Positions 1-12,892 are shown, numbered from the stretch's first letter. The stretch: 64,000 nt of DNA from Candidula unifasciata (GCA_905116865.2 CAJHNH020001092.1:78501-142500); one strand, 5' to 3'. Translations and numbers: made by a program. The notes: generated from the sequence alone by a model not told the origin.

Positions 1-167
1 AGTCTATAAGGACAAGGACGAATGTCTTACGGACTGCAATCCCAGAGAGGATAAACTGCAACTGCCATGTGACGGCCGAAAGGCGCAAGTATCACAGTCA
101 TGCAGTCAACGGTCGTAAAGCAATAAGTCTTTGGGTTCGTGTAGAAAAAGAAATTACTTTAATCCAA

Positions 168-537
168 AAGAAGAAGAAGAAGAAGAAGAAGAAGAAGAAG
201 AAGAAGAAGAAGAAGAAGAAGAAGAAGAAGAAGAAGAAGAAGAAGAAGAAGAAGAAGAAGAAGAAGAAGAAGAAGAAGAAGAAGAAGAAGAAGAAGAAGA
301 AGAAGAAGAAGAAGAAGAAGAAGAAGAAGAAGAAGAAGAAGAAGAAAAAGATAAAGTAGAAGAAGAAAAAGTAGAAGAAGAAGAAGAAGAAAAAAAAGAA
401 GTAGAAAAAGAAAAAAACTGAAGTAGAAGAAGAAAAGAAGAAGAAAAAGAAGAAGAAAAAAAGAAAGCAGAAGAAGAAGAAGAAGAAGAAGAAGAAGAAG
501 AAGAAGAAGAAGAAGAAGAAGAAGAAGAAGAAGAAGA
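168..537. repeat. (GAA)n microsatellite, about 370 bp
   Basis: A nearly pure GAA run of about 60 triplets is followed by an interrupted purine stretch (GTA, AAA variants at 345-470) and a second pure run. Every base on this strand is purine over long distances. Open frames here of poly-Lys, poly-Glu and poly-Ser type are repeat artefacts. Confidence 0.97.
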
Positions 538-1779
538 ATTCTTACTCAATTGTATGTATTTTGTACAGCTGTGAAAACGTTATTATATTAATCACCCTCT
601 TCAGTAAGGCATAATTTCAGGTTTAGAAATAAATTAATTGTCTGCCAGTTTTGCAAGATAAAATCTCTCTCTCTCTCTCTCTATGTGTGTGTGTGTGTGT
701 CCGCGTGCGAGACAGTGCGCGTGTATGTGTGTGACTTACATGTCACTAAACATGTCAGGGGGGAAAACACTTTGGCTCTACAATTACCATGTCTGGCCAC
801 TTTTGAAAAAAAAAATTCAGGCGACTGTTAAAGTAAAAATACAGGGTTAACAACCTGAAGAGATTTTGGCCCATCACCACCAAACAAACTCGAGTAAACA
901 TTCGGAGAATGTGCATCTTCTCCCTGGCAACCTACGGATACGAGTCACAGACAATCTGGCATTTTGCTCTGAAGAATATCGTCTGTAAATAACGGAAAAT
1001 ACTGATATTTCAATTATTAACAGATCTAAATTTCGAAGAAAGCTGACTCGAAAACATACAACTTCAATTTTGTTTTGGACAAGGGACTTATTACCTACTG
1101 CTGTGTCGAAAATGAAAGAAGAAGAAAAAAACCGCGTTGTATAGAAACAGAATCAAGTGAAAACACTTCACAAGCGCAAGACATTTTGTGTGTGAAATTT
1201 GATGTACAACACTGTACTGTGATCTAACAAGCATATGTGTACAAACTGTGGACTTGAAAATGTATCGAAAAGTGTAGCCATCAAAGACAATGTACTGACT
1301 GTAAACTATACATAAGTCCTGTGAATATTTAGTAATTTTTCTTGGTAATATATACTTTAATTATAACCATATACAATTTTTACATAACAACTATGATTAA
1401 AAATATTTGTTTTTCTCTGAATATTTTTGCACTACACTACGTTGTCATCTGCAAAGCGCGCGCGTGTGTGTGTGTGTGCGTATATATGTCAGATTACTAA
1501 AAAAACGTGTAAAAATCGACCGCAAAATCACACCCAGAGAAATAAACATACACTTAAGCGTCCTTAATAAAAGTTTATAAAAAACCTAACGGTATGTGAC
1601 AGCGATTGGACAGGCTGAAGATTGACACGGAGGATTGGCCATGAAAAGATATGCAGCATAGGAACTACCGATGCCACCGTATTCACGTGGGCGGGCTTGG
1701 ATAGCGACCTCCTTTCGCAAAGTGCCCGAACTTATGTTACATAAAAGTACGTGTATATGAGTATGTGTGTGTGTGCCTC
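538..1779. other. No gene seen; AT-rich unique sequence
   Basis: Contains a short (CT)n(GT)n tract at 666-700 and a (GT)n tract near 1462-1480. No open frame, splice-flanked exon or transposon similarity was recognised. Confidence 0.6.
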
Positions 1780-2095
1780 AGAGATGTGGTTTTACAGAAG
1801 AATGCTTAAAATACCTTGAACAGCCAAAAAGAGCAACCAAGAAGTTATGAAAGAGGCGGGAGCCCTAAGACAACTTATCACAGATATCAGAAGGAGACAG
1901 TCGTCATTTTTTTCGGCCATGTTTTGAGAAGAAGGAAAATGGAACATGTAATCATTGAAAATATCTGTGAAAGGAGGGACAGAGGAAGACAACGAGAGAA
2001 GATTCTTGACAGTCTTGTTGCATGGCATGGAGGTGTGTCTGCACACGAACTGATACATGCTGCAGGAGATTGCGGATTATAGAGAGGCATGATCG
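1780..2095 (+). mobile_element. LINE 3' fragment (reverse transcriptase C-terminal tail)
   Basis: Translation across frames gives pieces of the conserved tail found after the reverse transcriptase domain in many animal non-LTR retrotransposons: a FYRRMLKIP-like start, then FFGHVLRRRKMEHV, RGRQREKILDSLVAWHGG and ELIHAAGD. The fragment is 5' truncated and carries frameshifts. The same tail occurs at 8275-8575 and 37090-37440 on the other strand. Confidence 0.82.
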
Positions 2096-2099
2096 TCCC

Positions 2100-2429
2100 C
2101 GCCAGTCGGAAAATGATAATGATAATGTGTGTGCTTGTAGTATGAAGGCTGTGAACGCAGTTTCAAAATTCCTAACATACATTTTGATTAGGATGGGGGC
2201 GAACCGGTAGAAGATCGCTTTGCGGTTATCTGGACAAGGCTGCGAGCAAGGAACCGCTTAGAAAGCATGAGAAAACTACATACAATTGCAAAGTAAATCC
2301 AAAACCTTCCAATAAATGCTCCGGTTGGTTTGTAACTTCTTTAAAGCAATGTTCTTCCACTTGTGGGCCGCGGAAAGGCCAAGTGAGCCACCAAAATGGC
2401 TGCCTGATCAAACAGCGGGGTAGGGGAGG
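2100..2429. other. No gene seen
   Basis: Unique-looking sequence between a LINE tail and a short dispersed repeat. No supported exon or element end. Confidence 0.5.
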
Positions 2430-2725
2430 TAGTTCGTGTGGGTTCTAAGGTCCCATTGTGGTGAAAAAAAGAATTAACCCATTGCCTCCACAAGAAGCAT
2501 GTCCTAAGAGCCGACTAACTGGGGGTTTCCTTGGAAGTCAGAGTGTATCTGTCTGAGAGGCAAAGAACCAGCAATCTGCATATAAAAAAGTAAGACCTGT
2601 AAAACAGATGCATACGGAAAACTCAGGTCCTGAAACAAAGCCAAAGTCCAGAAATGGACAAACAACCAGGTATTTTTGCCGAAGCTTAAAGCCGCTAAAC
2701 GCAAACAACAACAACAACAACAAAT
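2430..2725 (+). repeat. Short dispersed repeat family C with (CAA)n tail
   Basis: Begins with a GTGTGGGTTC-like head. It shares a 3' half with 17400-17615, 34015-34275 and 34715-34870: the blocks CCTGTAAAACAGATGCAT, GTCCAGAAATGGACAA and a GCCGAAGCTTAAAGCC-like end. It terminates in (CAA)n at 2704-2722. A simple-repeat 3' tail is typical of a SINE-like retroposon; no tRNA-like head is clear. Confidence 0.65.
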
Positions 2726-3368
<643 letters not shown>

Positions 3369-3649
3369 ATCGTTTCCAGAGGAAATTATCGTTTCCAGAG
3401 GAAATTGTTCTCTTCGACAAATCTGTGTATGAAAACCATACTTAATACGACGACTTCGAGATTTCCGTGTGACTTTAACTAACGACTACAGAATACTTAC
3501 TTCCTGAAGGCAAACAGAACTATGATACTCAATAAAATCTACATACACAGAATATATTTTTCCGCCCAAAATAGCATTATATTCTCTAACAAATTCGTGT
3601 ATAAAAACAATAATTAAATACAAGACTTCGCGATTTATGTGCGGCTCAG

Positions 3650-4450
3650 GCCAATTTACTACATAAAAAAAGTAACATAAAAACTAAGCAAAGGCCAATT
3701 TAATTTACTACACTAATACATAGCACGGAGCCTAAGCAATAGCCAATTTACTACAAAAATACGTAGTACGGAGCCTACGTAAAGGCCAATTTACTATACA
3801 AATAAGTAGCACAGGGCCTAAGTAAAGACCAATTTACTACCATAATACGTACCACGCGGAGCCTAAGTAAAGGTCAATTTACTACACTATTACGTAGCAC
3901 GGAGTCTTAGTAAAGGCCACTTTACTACACAAATACATAGCACGAAACCCAAGCAGAGGCCAAAAATATACATAACACAGAGTCTAAGTGCAGGCCAATT
4001 TACTAATGAAATACGTAACCAGAGCTTCAGTAAAGGCCAATTTACTACAAAAATACGTAGCACGGAGCCCAAGTAAAATCCAATTTACTAAAAAAAAAAA
4101 ATACATAACACAGAGCCTAAGTAAAGGCTAATTTACTAAAGAAACCTAAGTAAAGGCCAATTTACTAAAAAAAAATACGTAGCACGGAGCCTTAGTAAAG
4201 GCCACTTTACTACACTAATACTTAGCACGAAGCCCAAGCAAAGGCCAATTTACTAAAAAAAAAAAAAAAAAACGTAGCACGGAGCACAAGCAAAAGCCAA
4301 TTTACTAAAAAAAAAATACATAACACGGAGTCTAAGTGAAGGCCAATTTACTAAAGAAATACGTAACCAGAGCTGAAGTAAAGGCCAATTTACTACAAAC
4401 ATACGTAGCACGGAGCCTAAGCAAAAGCCAATTTACTACAGAAATACGTA
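3650..4450. repeat. Minisatellite, unit about 43 bp
   Basis: About 19 degenerate copies. The core is GGCCAATTTACTACA then ACGTAGCACGGAGCC. Units differ by substitutions and by the length of an internal poly-A run. Confidence 0.93.
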
Positions 4451-5503
4451 ACAGAGCCTACACAACTGAGACTACGATAATCAACTTATAAACCACCAAT
4501 CAGAATCAATCGTCGACAAAAGCCAAATCCCGTTATCTAGCCAGCAGATCCAATCTTCCAACACACGAATAACTGGCGCTATAAATTACTCCCCAAATCG
4601 CACAAGGAAAAAAAAAAAAATCTGGTACTAAACAACAGAAACAGCACCAATCATACACAGATCACGGCTGTTCTAATTCGCCAGAGAAGCAGCAAGCCAA
4701 GAAGGTAAAGGAATAAATCGCTGCTGGGCGAGCAGAAAAGCCTCAGCGAGCTCTTCCCTCCAAAACTGCACAATCTCTACATAACTTTTAACAAATGTTC
4801 TCGCCCTGATAGATAGATCTATGTTTCACAACGTCAATCGCATTACCCCTCCTTCTCCTGCCGCTCGGTTGGCCGGTCTGCATGCGTGTCTTCCCCGTCC
4901 CCCTCCCACATTTTCCTTCGCTAATCTTTTTTTTTTTTTTTTCACGCCTAACGTTTCCCCCATGTTTTCTATTTCAACAACACTTGGCAGAGACGGGGTT
5001 TTTCTTTTTTTCCCCCTCCTCGCCGCGACCCTTCCTTCTTTCCTTGATATTTTCATCCCTTCACCTTTCCCTGCAAATCCTCCCTCTTCCCCTTTTTCCC
5101 TACTCCCTCCCTCAAACATGTGGATTCCAGATTTGCAGGTCAATTTTTGTCAAGCGGTGGTGGAAAAAAAAATGTAAAGAGGTGGGTGAGTAAAGAGCAG
5201 TTTAAAAGGCGATAGAAAGAATGTACAAGAAGTCTGAAACAGATATCAAACACAGTTTATGAAACCATCGTCGGAAACTTCACACCGACCCAAACAGCCG
5301 CAGTAGAAATAGGCTGGCACAGGGGCGCTGCAACCTTGTGGTGCCATGCGCTTAGATATACTGAGCGCCTTCTACCAAATTGTTTTTTAAAAATTTGTAA
5401 TAAATACATATCTTATTTCAAATATAATTTGGGACTCGTCGCTGGACCTACGGAGTTCGTGATTTGTGCAACGCTATCAGCAGCCGTTTTGCGGTGAAAG
5501 CCG

Positions 5504-5504
<1 letters not shown>
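4451..5504. other. No gene seen; CT-rich block
   Basis: A pyrimidine-rich stretch lies at 4840-5120. The frames of about 100 residues here are low complexity (Phe/Pro/Ser) and not convincing. An AATAAA hexamer occurs near 5399 but has no gene upstream of it. Confidence 0.5.

Positions 5505-5597
<93 letters not shown>
5505..5597. repeat. (TA)n microsatellite
   Basis: About 46 uninterrupted TA dinucleotides. Confidence 0.98.
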
Positions 5598-5600
<3 letters not shown>

Positions 5601-6390
5601 GGAGTCTGCAATGGAGTTGATGCTCTTGACTTTAAGTTTATCATATTTATTTACCATTCAGCACACAGCTGCTACTACAAGTGCTACTACAAATGTACAT
5701 TCGTAATAACTTATTTAAGCACACTGAGCCCCCTCCCCCCCCCCCTCCCCCACCCCCAAAAAATCCGTTTTCGGCGCCATTTCGTAGGTCCGACAATTCT
5801 TGGTTTACTCTCACAAATTGCTTGAACAGACGAATTTACCATTAGAATTATAGCACTGTACGTCTGGGTTTCGCAAAAGGTGTCAACAGACATCATCATC
5901 ATGTTGTACAACTCACACTGGGACTTGACAGATTAAACGAAGGGAAATGGGCAAGCCGCTTAACAATGCAAACCAAACGTTTCGACCAAAGTCTCTGTCA
6001 ACGGAAGACTAAACAACACAAACTGAACACAAAGCTAAACAAAGGAATGGAAAAAAAAAAAAAAACACTCACAAACACAAACAAATCTTTCGACCGAAGC
6101 CTTTATCAATGGAATACTAAACACAACACAAACTTTCAAGAAGTAACTTACAAAAGCGCTCTATTACCTTGCCCTCTGAGCTGTGTAGTCAGTCTTTGTG
6201 ATACTTTATATATGCTCGACTGCAGTATCTCACATTTATATCATCACCATAGGATTTAAAGGTGGCAGGAGCGACGTTCACTAAATCACCCACCCTGTGC
6301 CGATCGGTCTATAAATTACAGGTCTAGCTCTAGTTGTCAATATGCATAATAGTGCGGCAAAAGGCTCCTTTCCGTATTAGTCAGTCAGTT
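5598..6390. other. No gene seen; imperfect two-copy duplication
   Basis: Two related segments, about 5977-6024 and 6082-6131, share TTTCGACC, AAGYCT, TATCAA/GTCAAC and ACTAAACA-ACACAAACT. They are separated by a poly-A run. Nothing else recognised. Confidence 0.55.
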
Positions 6391-6626
6391 GGTTGCGTAT
6401 CCTTTACAGGACGTTGCAGAACCAACCCTAGCAGCCCCTGGCTGTTGTGTGGTTTCTCTAGGCAAATTTACGTCCAGTAGTTTGCTATTGCTTTTGGAGG
6501 TCCCCCCCCCCCCCCCCCACTGCTACCACTGTCGAAACCAACGTAAGGTGCACGGCCCGCAGCTGGAATCTAACCCGGCACCACGGCATTACGAAGCGTT
6601 TGCATCGATTTAGCCACAGAGCCGAC
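6391..6626 (-). mobile_element. SINE family A (tRNA-derived), copy 1
   Basis: On the minus strand it begins with a tRNA-like head ending in a B-box-like GGTTAGATTCC and finishes with ...GGATACGCAACC. It shares the full length with 12893-13122, 28780-29004, 48296-48525 and 63582-63802. A poly-C run (6501-6519) has expanded inside. No target duplication was clear. Confidence 0.85.
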
Positions 6627-6789
6627 CCTTTTTGTACACAGCAGGTTATTTGAGAAAACCTAGATTGAATACGGCCTGAGACCTTTGTCGACTTCATACC
6701 TTTACTTGCTGCAGCATCAACGAGCCCTGAATAGAAAAGAAAATTGGTGGGGGGGGGGGGGGGGGTGGGAGTGGGGAAGGGGGGGAGGC

Positions 6790-7176
6790 ACCTTGCCCCA
6801 TAACATTCATTTCGGTAAAGTAGACTAACTGAGGACTTGCTTTGTTCGGCCGACAGGCGATGATACTGCAGCCTAGCTGTAAACAATGCACAACATCCCA
6901 AGAAGAAGAAGAAGAAGAAGAAGAAGAAGAAGAAGAAGAAGAAGAAGAAGAAGAAGAAGAAGAAGAAGAAGAAGAAGAAGAAGAAGAAGAAGCAGAAGAA
7001 GCAGAAGAAGAAGAAGAAGAAGAAGAAGAAGAAGAAGAAGAAGAAGAAGAAGAAGAAGAAGAAGAAGAAGAAGAAGAAGAAGAAGAAGAAGAAGAAGAAG
7101 AAGAAGAAGAAGAAGAAGAAGAAGAAGAAGAAGAAGAAGAAGAAGAAGAAGAAGAAGAAGAAGAAGAAGAAGAAGA
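6790..7176. repeat. Short repeat end plus (GAA)n array
   Basis: A family-C-like end (GCCTAGCTGTAAAC at about 6871-6885) runs into roughly 92 GAA triplets from 6900, broken only by two GCA triplets near 6990-7000. All long frames over it (poly-Glu, poly-Arg, poly-Phe, poly-Leu) are artefacts. Confidence 0.9.
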
Positions 7177-7214
7177 CCAAACGGTCGGACATAATTACGC
7201 ACACCTCAAAGTCT

Positions 7215-7370
7215 AGATTTACTATAAAAACAAATTGTTTGACCAATCAGATTTACTATAAAAACGAATTGTTTGACCAATCAGATTTACTATAAAAACG
7301 AATTGTTTGACCAATCAGATTTACTAAAAAAAAAAAAAAAAAACGAAATTGACCAATTAGATTTACTCCC
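7215..7370. repeat. Short tandem array, unit about 34 bp
   Basis: About four copies of a unit containing AATTGTTTGACCAATCAG. The last copy has an expanded poly-A. Confidence 0.9.
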
Positions 7371-7639
7371 AGAACCACAAGTCCAAGTATACACCGGCCA
7401 GTGTGTGACCCCCCGGGGAGGGGGGGGGGGTTATCCAGGAATGGTGGCTGCCTTAATAAAATTTAAGGTTAGGTTCAGTTGCAGTTGATGGGCATTCATT
7501 GAACACCAGGCGGTGGTAGAAACAGATCGACACACACACAGGCACGCGCGCGCACACACAGAGATTTTGGCAAACGGTGCCTAATTGTTTAATTTACTGT
7601 AATAGATTAACTGGTTAGCGTGGGTGACAACTGTGTACG

Positions 7640-7830
7640 TGAGTGAGATGAATGGTCGTAGACCACGAGGCAGACCAAGAAGATGATGGAAAGATAATAT
7701 CCAGACAGACCTGCAAACACTTGCTGTCACCAACTGGAAAGAAAGGGCCAACCAGAGAGATGAATGGAGGCGGGTGATATCTGCAGCAATGAACCTCAAG
7801 GGCTCGGAATGCTGAAGAAGAAGAAGTGGG
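7640..7830 (+). mobile_element. LINE 3' fragment with (GAA)n tail
   Basis: Translation shows RPRGRPRR, one stop, then WKDNIQTDLQTLAV and DEWRRVISAAMNLKG. This is the C-terminal GRPR...W.D...WR tail of non-LTR reverse transcriptases. The copy ends in a short AAG repeat, the usual LINE 3' tail type. It is 5' truncated and inactive. Confidence 0.8.
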
Positions 7831-8274
7831 TGACAACTGACAAGATTGAAAGACGACAGGGTGAAAAGCCAAAAGATAGTTACATTAATGGCTTGGCCAC
7901 ATAGGTGGAGGCGGCACGAGATCACTGTCCTGATCCGGTGATTCTGTTGATCATTTAGGATGGTGAATCACGACCGCACATGCTTACCGGCATGGCAGAT
8001 GATGATGACGATAGTTCCAGGGAGACTGATAACTAGAAAGCAGGCGGCGTATCAAAAAAGTTTGGGAAACACCGGTCTAGCCGCTGGGATACCAAGATTG
8101 AATCCAAAAAACAATGCCTGTAAATACTGTTCGGTTCCTTTCTGTTAAGTGACCACATCACGCCAGATTTAGGGAATTCCCATATTACCGGGGGTGGGGG
8201 GTGGGGTTAGAAGTAGGGCTATATACGAATAGTGGGACCAACTATTCGGCCGAATACGAATACGAATAGTGTAT

Positions 8275-8575
8275 CATCACCATCAGGTGCCTTGCCGACT
8301 GGCGTGGGCGATCACGCCTATCCACAATCTGCTATCTCGTGCAGCATGAATCAGTTCCTGTGCTGACACACCTCCATGCCATGCAACAAGACTGTCAAGA
8401 ATTTTCTATCGTTGTCTTTCCTTATCCATCCTTCCACAGATCTTTCAGTGGTCACCAAATGTTCCATTTTCCCTCTTCTCATAACATGGCTGAAAAATGA
8501 CGACTGTCTCCTTCTGATGTCTGTGATTAGTTGTCTTCGGGCTCCCGTCTCTTTCAGAGCCATCGTTCGCTAGGC
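8275..8575 (-). mobile_element. LINE 3' fragment inside the hAT-like element
   Basis: The minus strand reads ETGARRQLITDIRRRQSSFF, then HVMRRGKMEHLVTT and a decayed RKDNDRKFLTVLLHGMEVCQH part in shifted frames. It is the same LINE tail as at 1780-2095 and 37090-37440. Confidence 0.85.
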
Positions 8576-8674
8576 CGTTCGTTCGATGTAATTTAAACGC
8601 ACCTTTATATTCTCGTTAGCAATATCTTCAAATTTGATTTTGGCGAAGACACCCTGAAAGAACGAAAAATGCAT

Positions 8675-8678
<4 letters not shown>

Positions 8679-8727
<49 letters not shown>

Positions 8728-8771
8728 CACACACACACACACAAACACACTCTCACTCACACACACACACT
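8679..8771. repeat. (CT)n followed by (CA)n
   Basis: About 23 CT dinucleotides followed by an interrupted CA tract. Confidence 0.95.
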
Positions 8772-9150
8772 GCGGTTGACATTTTATGCAGTTTGTACCA
8801 CGCAACCGGGTCGCAGTTTTCCCCGCTACGACAGATTTAGGCAACAGCAGCTATTGTGTTAATGAGAGAGTTTTTTTCAGTCCTCGCAGTGTATGCAGAA
8901 ACGGGAGTAAGGTAACCACTATTCGTATTCGGCCCGACCGCAACTATTCGGCCGAATACCGAATAGTTATTAGGTCCACTATTCGGCCCCGAAGCGAATA
9001 CGAAGCGAATATTCGATACAGGCCTAGTTAGAAGTAGTCGCTATTTTATCAACAGTAACTCTACCCCCCCCCCCCCCCCCTTTTTTCCCCCAATACAATA
9101 TGGGATTTCCCCAAGTCACGCGTGATGTGGTCGCTAAACAGAAAAGAACC

Positions 9151-9677
9151 TACTGACTATTCTTTCAACAACAACAACAACAACAACAACAAAAACTGAG
9201 AAAAGACGGACTTTGATATTTTTTAATTTTTAGTTTTATGACTGTTGGGGAAAAAAGGAGGCAGGCAAATGGATACAGTTATCTTCATGGGCTGTTCACA
9301 TGGCTGGCAGTAGAACAAGAGCACTGGCTTGATTCGTGATTCTAGTGATCTTGTAGCGAATCATGACACCCCCCCCCCCCCCAACAACACACACAAGTAT
9401 ACACCGGACATTCAACTATGACGATAGTTTCAGTTCCCGACAAAAGATGATTGTCTATGAACCAGGTATCGTCGATGTTTAGATCTTGTGGAATGTCTGG
9501 GTTGTCCCTGTACCTAACCCACCACATTCTGAAAATATTTATGTAATATTTAGGTTCAAAAGCTCTGACTACTTTCTTCTTTAATGACTCCAGCATGGCG
9601 CATAACTCAAGTTCCAATGTTATCAAGAAAGCTGTTATCTAGTTCGCCCATGCAGACGTCCGTTTCACACAAGTTAC
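9151..9677. other. No gene seen
   Basis: Contains (CAA)n at 9168-9192 and a poly-C run at 9369-9382. The phrase AAGTATACACCGG (about 9396) also occurs near 7384, so part of this stretch may be an unclassified dispersed repeat. Confidence 0.45.
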
Positions 9678-11300
9678 ACATAAAATGCCCGCTAAGAGAC
9701 TTCAGTTTCAAATAAAGTGCCAAGTGACTTTAGCTTTAAATAAAGTACAAACAGACTTCAGCTCCACATAAAGTGCCAAGAGACTTCAGCTCCACCTATC
9801 GTGCCAAGAGACTTCAGCTCCACCTAAAGTGCTAAGAGACTTTACTTTCACCTAAAGTGCCAAGACTTAAGTTTCACATAAAGTGCCAAAAGACTTCAGT
9901 TTTACTTAGAGTGCCAGGAGACTTCAGTTTCACCTAAAGTGCCAAGAGAATTCAGTTTCACCTAAAGTGCCAAGAGACTTCACTTTCACCTCAAGTGCCA
10001 AGACTTAAGTTTGACATAAAGTGCCAAGAGACTTCAGTTTCACTTAGAGTGCCAGGAGACTTCAGTTTCACCTGAAGTGCCAAAAGACTTCAGTTTCACC
10101 TAAAGTGCCAAGAGACTTCAGTTTCACATAAAGTGCCAAGAGACTTCAGTTTCACTTAAAGTGCCAGGAGACCAGTTTCACCTGAAGTGGTAAGAGACTT
10201 TACTTTCACCTAAAGTGCCAAGACTTAAGTTTCACATAAAGTTCCAAAAGACTTCAGTTTTACTTAGAGTGCCGGGAGACTTCAGTTTCACCTAAAGTGC
10301 CAAGAGACTTCAGTTTCACTTAGAGTGCCAGGAGACTTCAGTTTCACCTGAAGTGCCAAAAGACTTCAGTTTCACCTAAAGTTCCAAGAGATTTCAGTTT
10401 CACCTAAAGTGCCAAGAGACTTCAGTTTCACATAAAGTGCCAAGAGACTTCAGTTTCACTTGAAGTGCCAGGAGACCAGTTTCACCTGAAGTGGTAAGAG
10501 ACTTTACTTTCACCTAAAGTGCCAAGACTTAAGTTTCACATAAAGTTCCAAAAGACTTCAGTTTTACTTAGAGTGCCGGGAGACTTCAGTTTCACCTAAA
10601 GTGCCAAGAGAATTCAGTTTCACCTAAAGTGCCAAGAGACTTCACTTTCACCTCAAGTGTCAAGACAAGTTTGACATAAAGTGCCAAGAGACTTCAGTTT
10701 CACTTAGAGTACCAGGAGACTTCAGTTTCACCTGAAGTGCCAAAAGACTTCAGTTTCACCTAAAGTTCCAAGAGATTTCAGTTTCACCTAAAGTGCCAAG
10801 AGACTTCAGATTCACATAAAGTGCCAAGAGACTTCAGTTTCACTTAAAGTGCCAGGAGACCAGTTTCACCTGAAGTGGTAAGAGACTTCAGTTTCACCTA
10901 AAGTGCCAAGAGACTTCAGTTTCACCTGAAGTGCCAAGAGACTTCACTTTCACCTGAAGTGCCAAGAGACTTCACTTTCACATAAAGTGCCAACAGACTT
11001 CAGTCTGACATAAAGTGCCAGCATGCTCCAGTTTGACACAACTGGCTAACAGGCTCCAGTTTGACATAAATTGCCAACAGACTCCAGTCTGACATAAATT
11101 GCCAACAGACTCCAGTCTGACAAAAATTGCTAACAGACTCCAGTCTGACACAAGGTGCGATCAGACTCCAGTTTGACATAAAGTGCCGACCTGACTTCAG
11201 TTTCATATAAATTGTCAAGAGGCTCCAATTCCAGACACAGTGCTAACATAACTCTTCAGTTTTACACAAAGTGACCAAATACTCCTGTTTCCTATGAGTA
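9678..11300. repeat. Minisatellite, unit about 28 bp
   Basis: Nearly 60 units built on GTGCCAAGAGACTTCAG plus TTTCACCTAAA, with ATAAA and TTAGA variants. Blocks of several units recur (for example around 10120-10290 and 10420-10590), so duplication has involved multi-unit blocks. The right end (10990-11220) drifts to a CAGTCTGACATAAA-type unit. Confidence 0.96.
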
Positions 11301-11397
11301 CCAATAGATCTTACATAATGCGCGAAAGTCTTCTGACACAATGTGCCAACAGCCCTCCATCGGTTTCAAGGAATGGATTTTCTTGTTACCTCGTATA

Positions 11398-12880
11398 CTG
11401 CTAAAAAAGAAACGCATAGTTATCCTAAGGCGCGTTTTTTAGTTTGTAAAAAAATCTTACTCGGGTATGTGAAAAGCAGACTCACATGTTGTTTACCGTG
11501 TCCAGTGGACATGTGGGCATGAATTGAAGGGGTTTTTGTAATCGTTATAATCGTTACGCAGTCAATTTTGTTTAAAATAACATTTGTGAGCTAGCTCACG
11601 ATGCACGCACGAGAAAGCAACACAATTTGCGGTAAACACTATTCACTGCCTATGCAATTGAAACCCTAAAAAATTATAACGCTACACCAAAACGATCAGT
11701 TTCTTTTCAAATAGTCACGAATGGCGCCTCAATGGATAAATTTAAGGAATATTGCTATTTGCCGATAACAGGCAGGAGAAAGTCAGTCAGGTTGCCAGGC
11801 ATCTAAACGTGCATCAGAGTTTCATCAGTCGACTTTGGTACTGGTTCTAAGCCACTGTTTTAGTTGAAGACCAACATCGCAGTAAACGATCCAGAGTGAC
11901 AACAACAGCGGAGAATCGCTTTATTCGGCTTCGTCACCTCAGAGGCAGGTTTACAACAGCTTTCTCAACTGCACAGGCATTGCCTCCAGGATGTCATGTG
12001 TCTGATCAAACTGTTCGGAACAGACTGCATGACTCGACGACCACACCGAGGACCTGTCCTTACGCGTCGCCACCGCCAAAATCGACTTCTTTGGGTTTGG
12101 GCCAACAAACATCGACACTGGGCAAGTGGCAATCAGTAGAGACGTGTCTGGTTCAGTGACGAATCTTTCTTTTTGTTGCAGCGTTGTGACAGACGGTGTA
12201 GGGTAAAATTTAACATATACGAAGTGAAGGTATAGCACAGAATTGTGTTGACGAAGCTCTGCTGCACGGTGGTTGAGGTGTAATGTTACAAAGATCAGTT
12301 ACAAAGAAAGGAGTCAATTGGTGCGCAGTGAAGGAAGCTTGAATGCGCAACGATAAGTCCATAAAATTCTTTGACCATATGTCCTTCCATTTTGGGTTGC
12401 CAACAGATGTATTTTTTAAAAGGACAACGCCAGATCCCACCCTTCACAGCTGACCAAGCAGTTTATGGCTGCCAATGAAATTCAAACCCTTCCCTGGCCA
12501 TTCCTGTCTGCAGACATAAGCCCGATTGAGCACCTGTCGGATGAGCTGCAAAGAGGTGTTTGTCGCAGAAACGTTGCTCCAGCCAATGGTCGTGATTTGT
12601 TCAAGGCACTACAGGAAGAGTAGGGAACCATACCACGGGCCTACATCAGACATATGCTCTCATCCATGCCCAGGAGATGCCAGTGATCCACACAAGAGAA
12701 GGCCACAAACAATACTAACGGGAAGGGCCTACCCTCAAAAACTATTGTTACCCAGATGTAAAAAAGGTGTCAATTTTGGTTGAACCCTAGGGTATTCTTA
12801 TGTTAAATTTGAAAAATTTTACTTACTGCATTACAAAGATTCAGAATGTCAAAATTGTGAGTATGTTTATTCCTTTCAGT
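11398..12880 (+). mobile_element. Tc1/mariner-like transposon, decayed
   Basis: The left end ACTGCTAAAAAAGAAACGC follows a TA dinucleotide (11396-11397). An imperfect inverted match, ATGTTTATTCCTTTCAG, precedes a TA at 12880-12881. The length near 1.5 kb fits a Tc1-like element. The ends are diverged, so the exact limits are uncertain; the coding remnant is described separately. A SINE sits directly against the right end. Confidence 0.65.
11720..12783 (+). pseudogene. Tc1-like transposase remnant
   Basis: Read across frames, the segment gives a helix-turn-helix part (VSQVARHLNVHQSFISRLW), then TTTAENRFIRLRHLRGRF and SDQTVRNRLHD, typical of the Tc1 N-terminal DNA-binding region. A FSDES motif (first catalytic Asp) lies near 12155. 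A PIEHLSDELQRGV-like motif (third catalytic Glu, canonical NPIEHLWDEL) lies near 12520. IPRAYIRHMLSSMPRRCQ-like sequence ends it. Several frameshifts and stops make it inactive. Confidence 0.85.
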
Positions 12881-12892
12881 AGCTACTAAAGG

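Larger units (their letters stand above)
8214..9026. mobile_element. Non-autonomous hAT-like element with 8-bp target duplication
   Basis: The ends are TAGGGCTATA (left) and TACAGGCCTA (right), imperfect inverted repeats. They continue into blocks rich in ACTATTCGGCCGAATAC in inverted orientation (8228-8272 and 8915-9015). The flanks are an exact 8-bp direct repeat, GTTAGAAG, at 8206-8213 and 9027-9034, the target-site length of hAT transposons. The interior holds a LINE tail and (CT)n/(CA)n. No transposase is present. Confidence 0.72.
8130..9150. mobile_element. Large inverted-repeat element with a nested insertion
   Basis: Bases about 8133-8190 (GGTTCCTTTCTGTTAAG, GACCACATCACG, then a CCCATATT block) reappear inverted at about 9096-9150. 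The centre is occupied by the separate element at 8214-9026. The outer arms are diverged but colinear, which fits a fold-back or MITE-like element that later received an insertion. Confidence 0.7.

Noticed and set aside
6485..7246. 253-residue Phe-rich frame
   Set aside because: Poly-Phe from the antisense of the GAA array joined to a SINE; not a gene.
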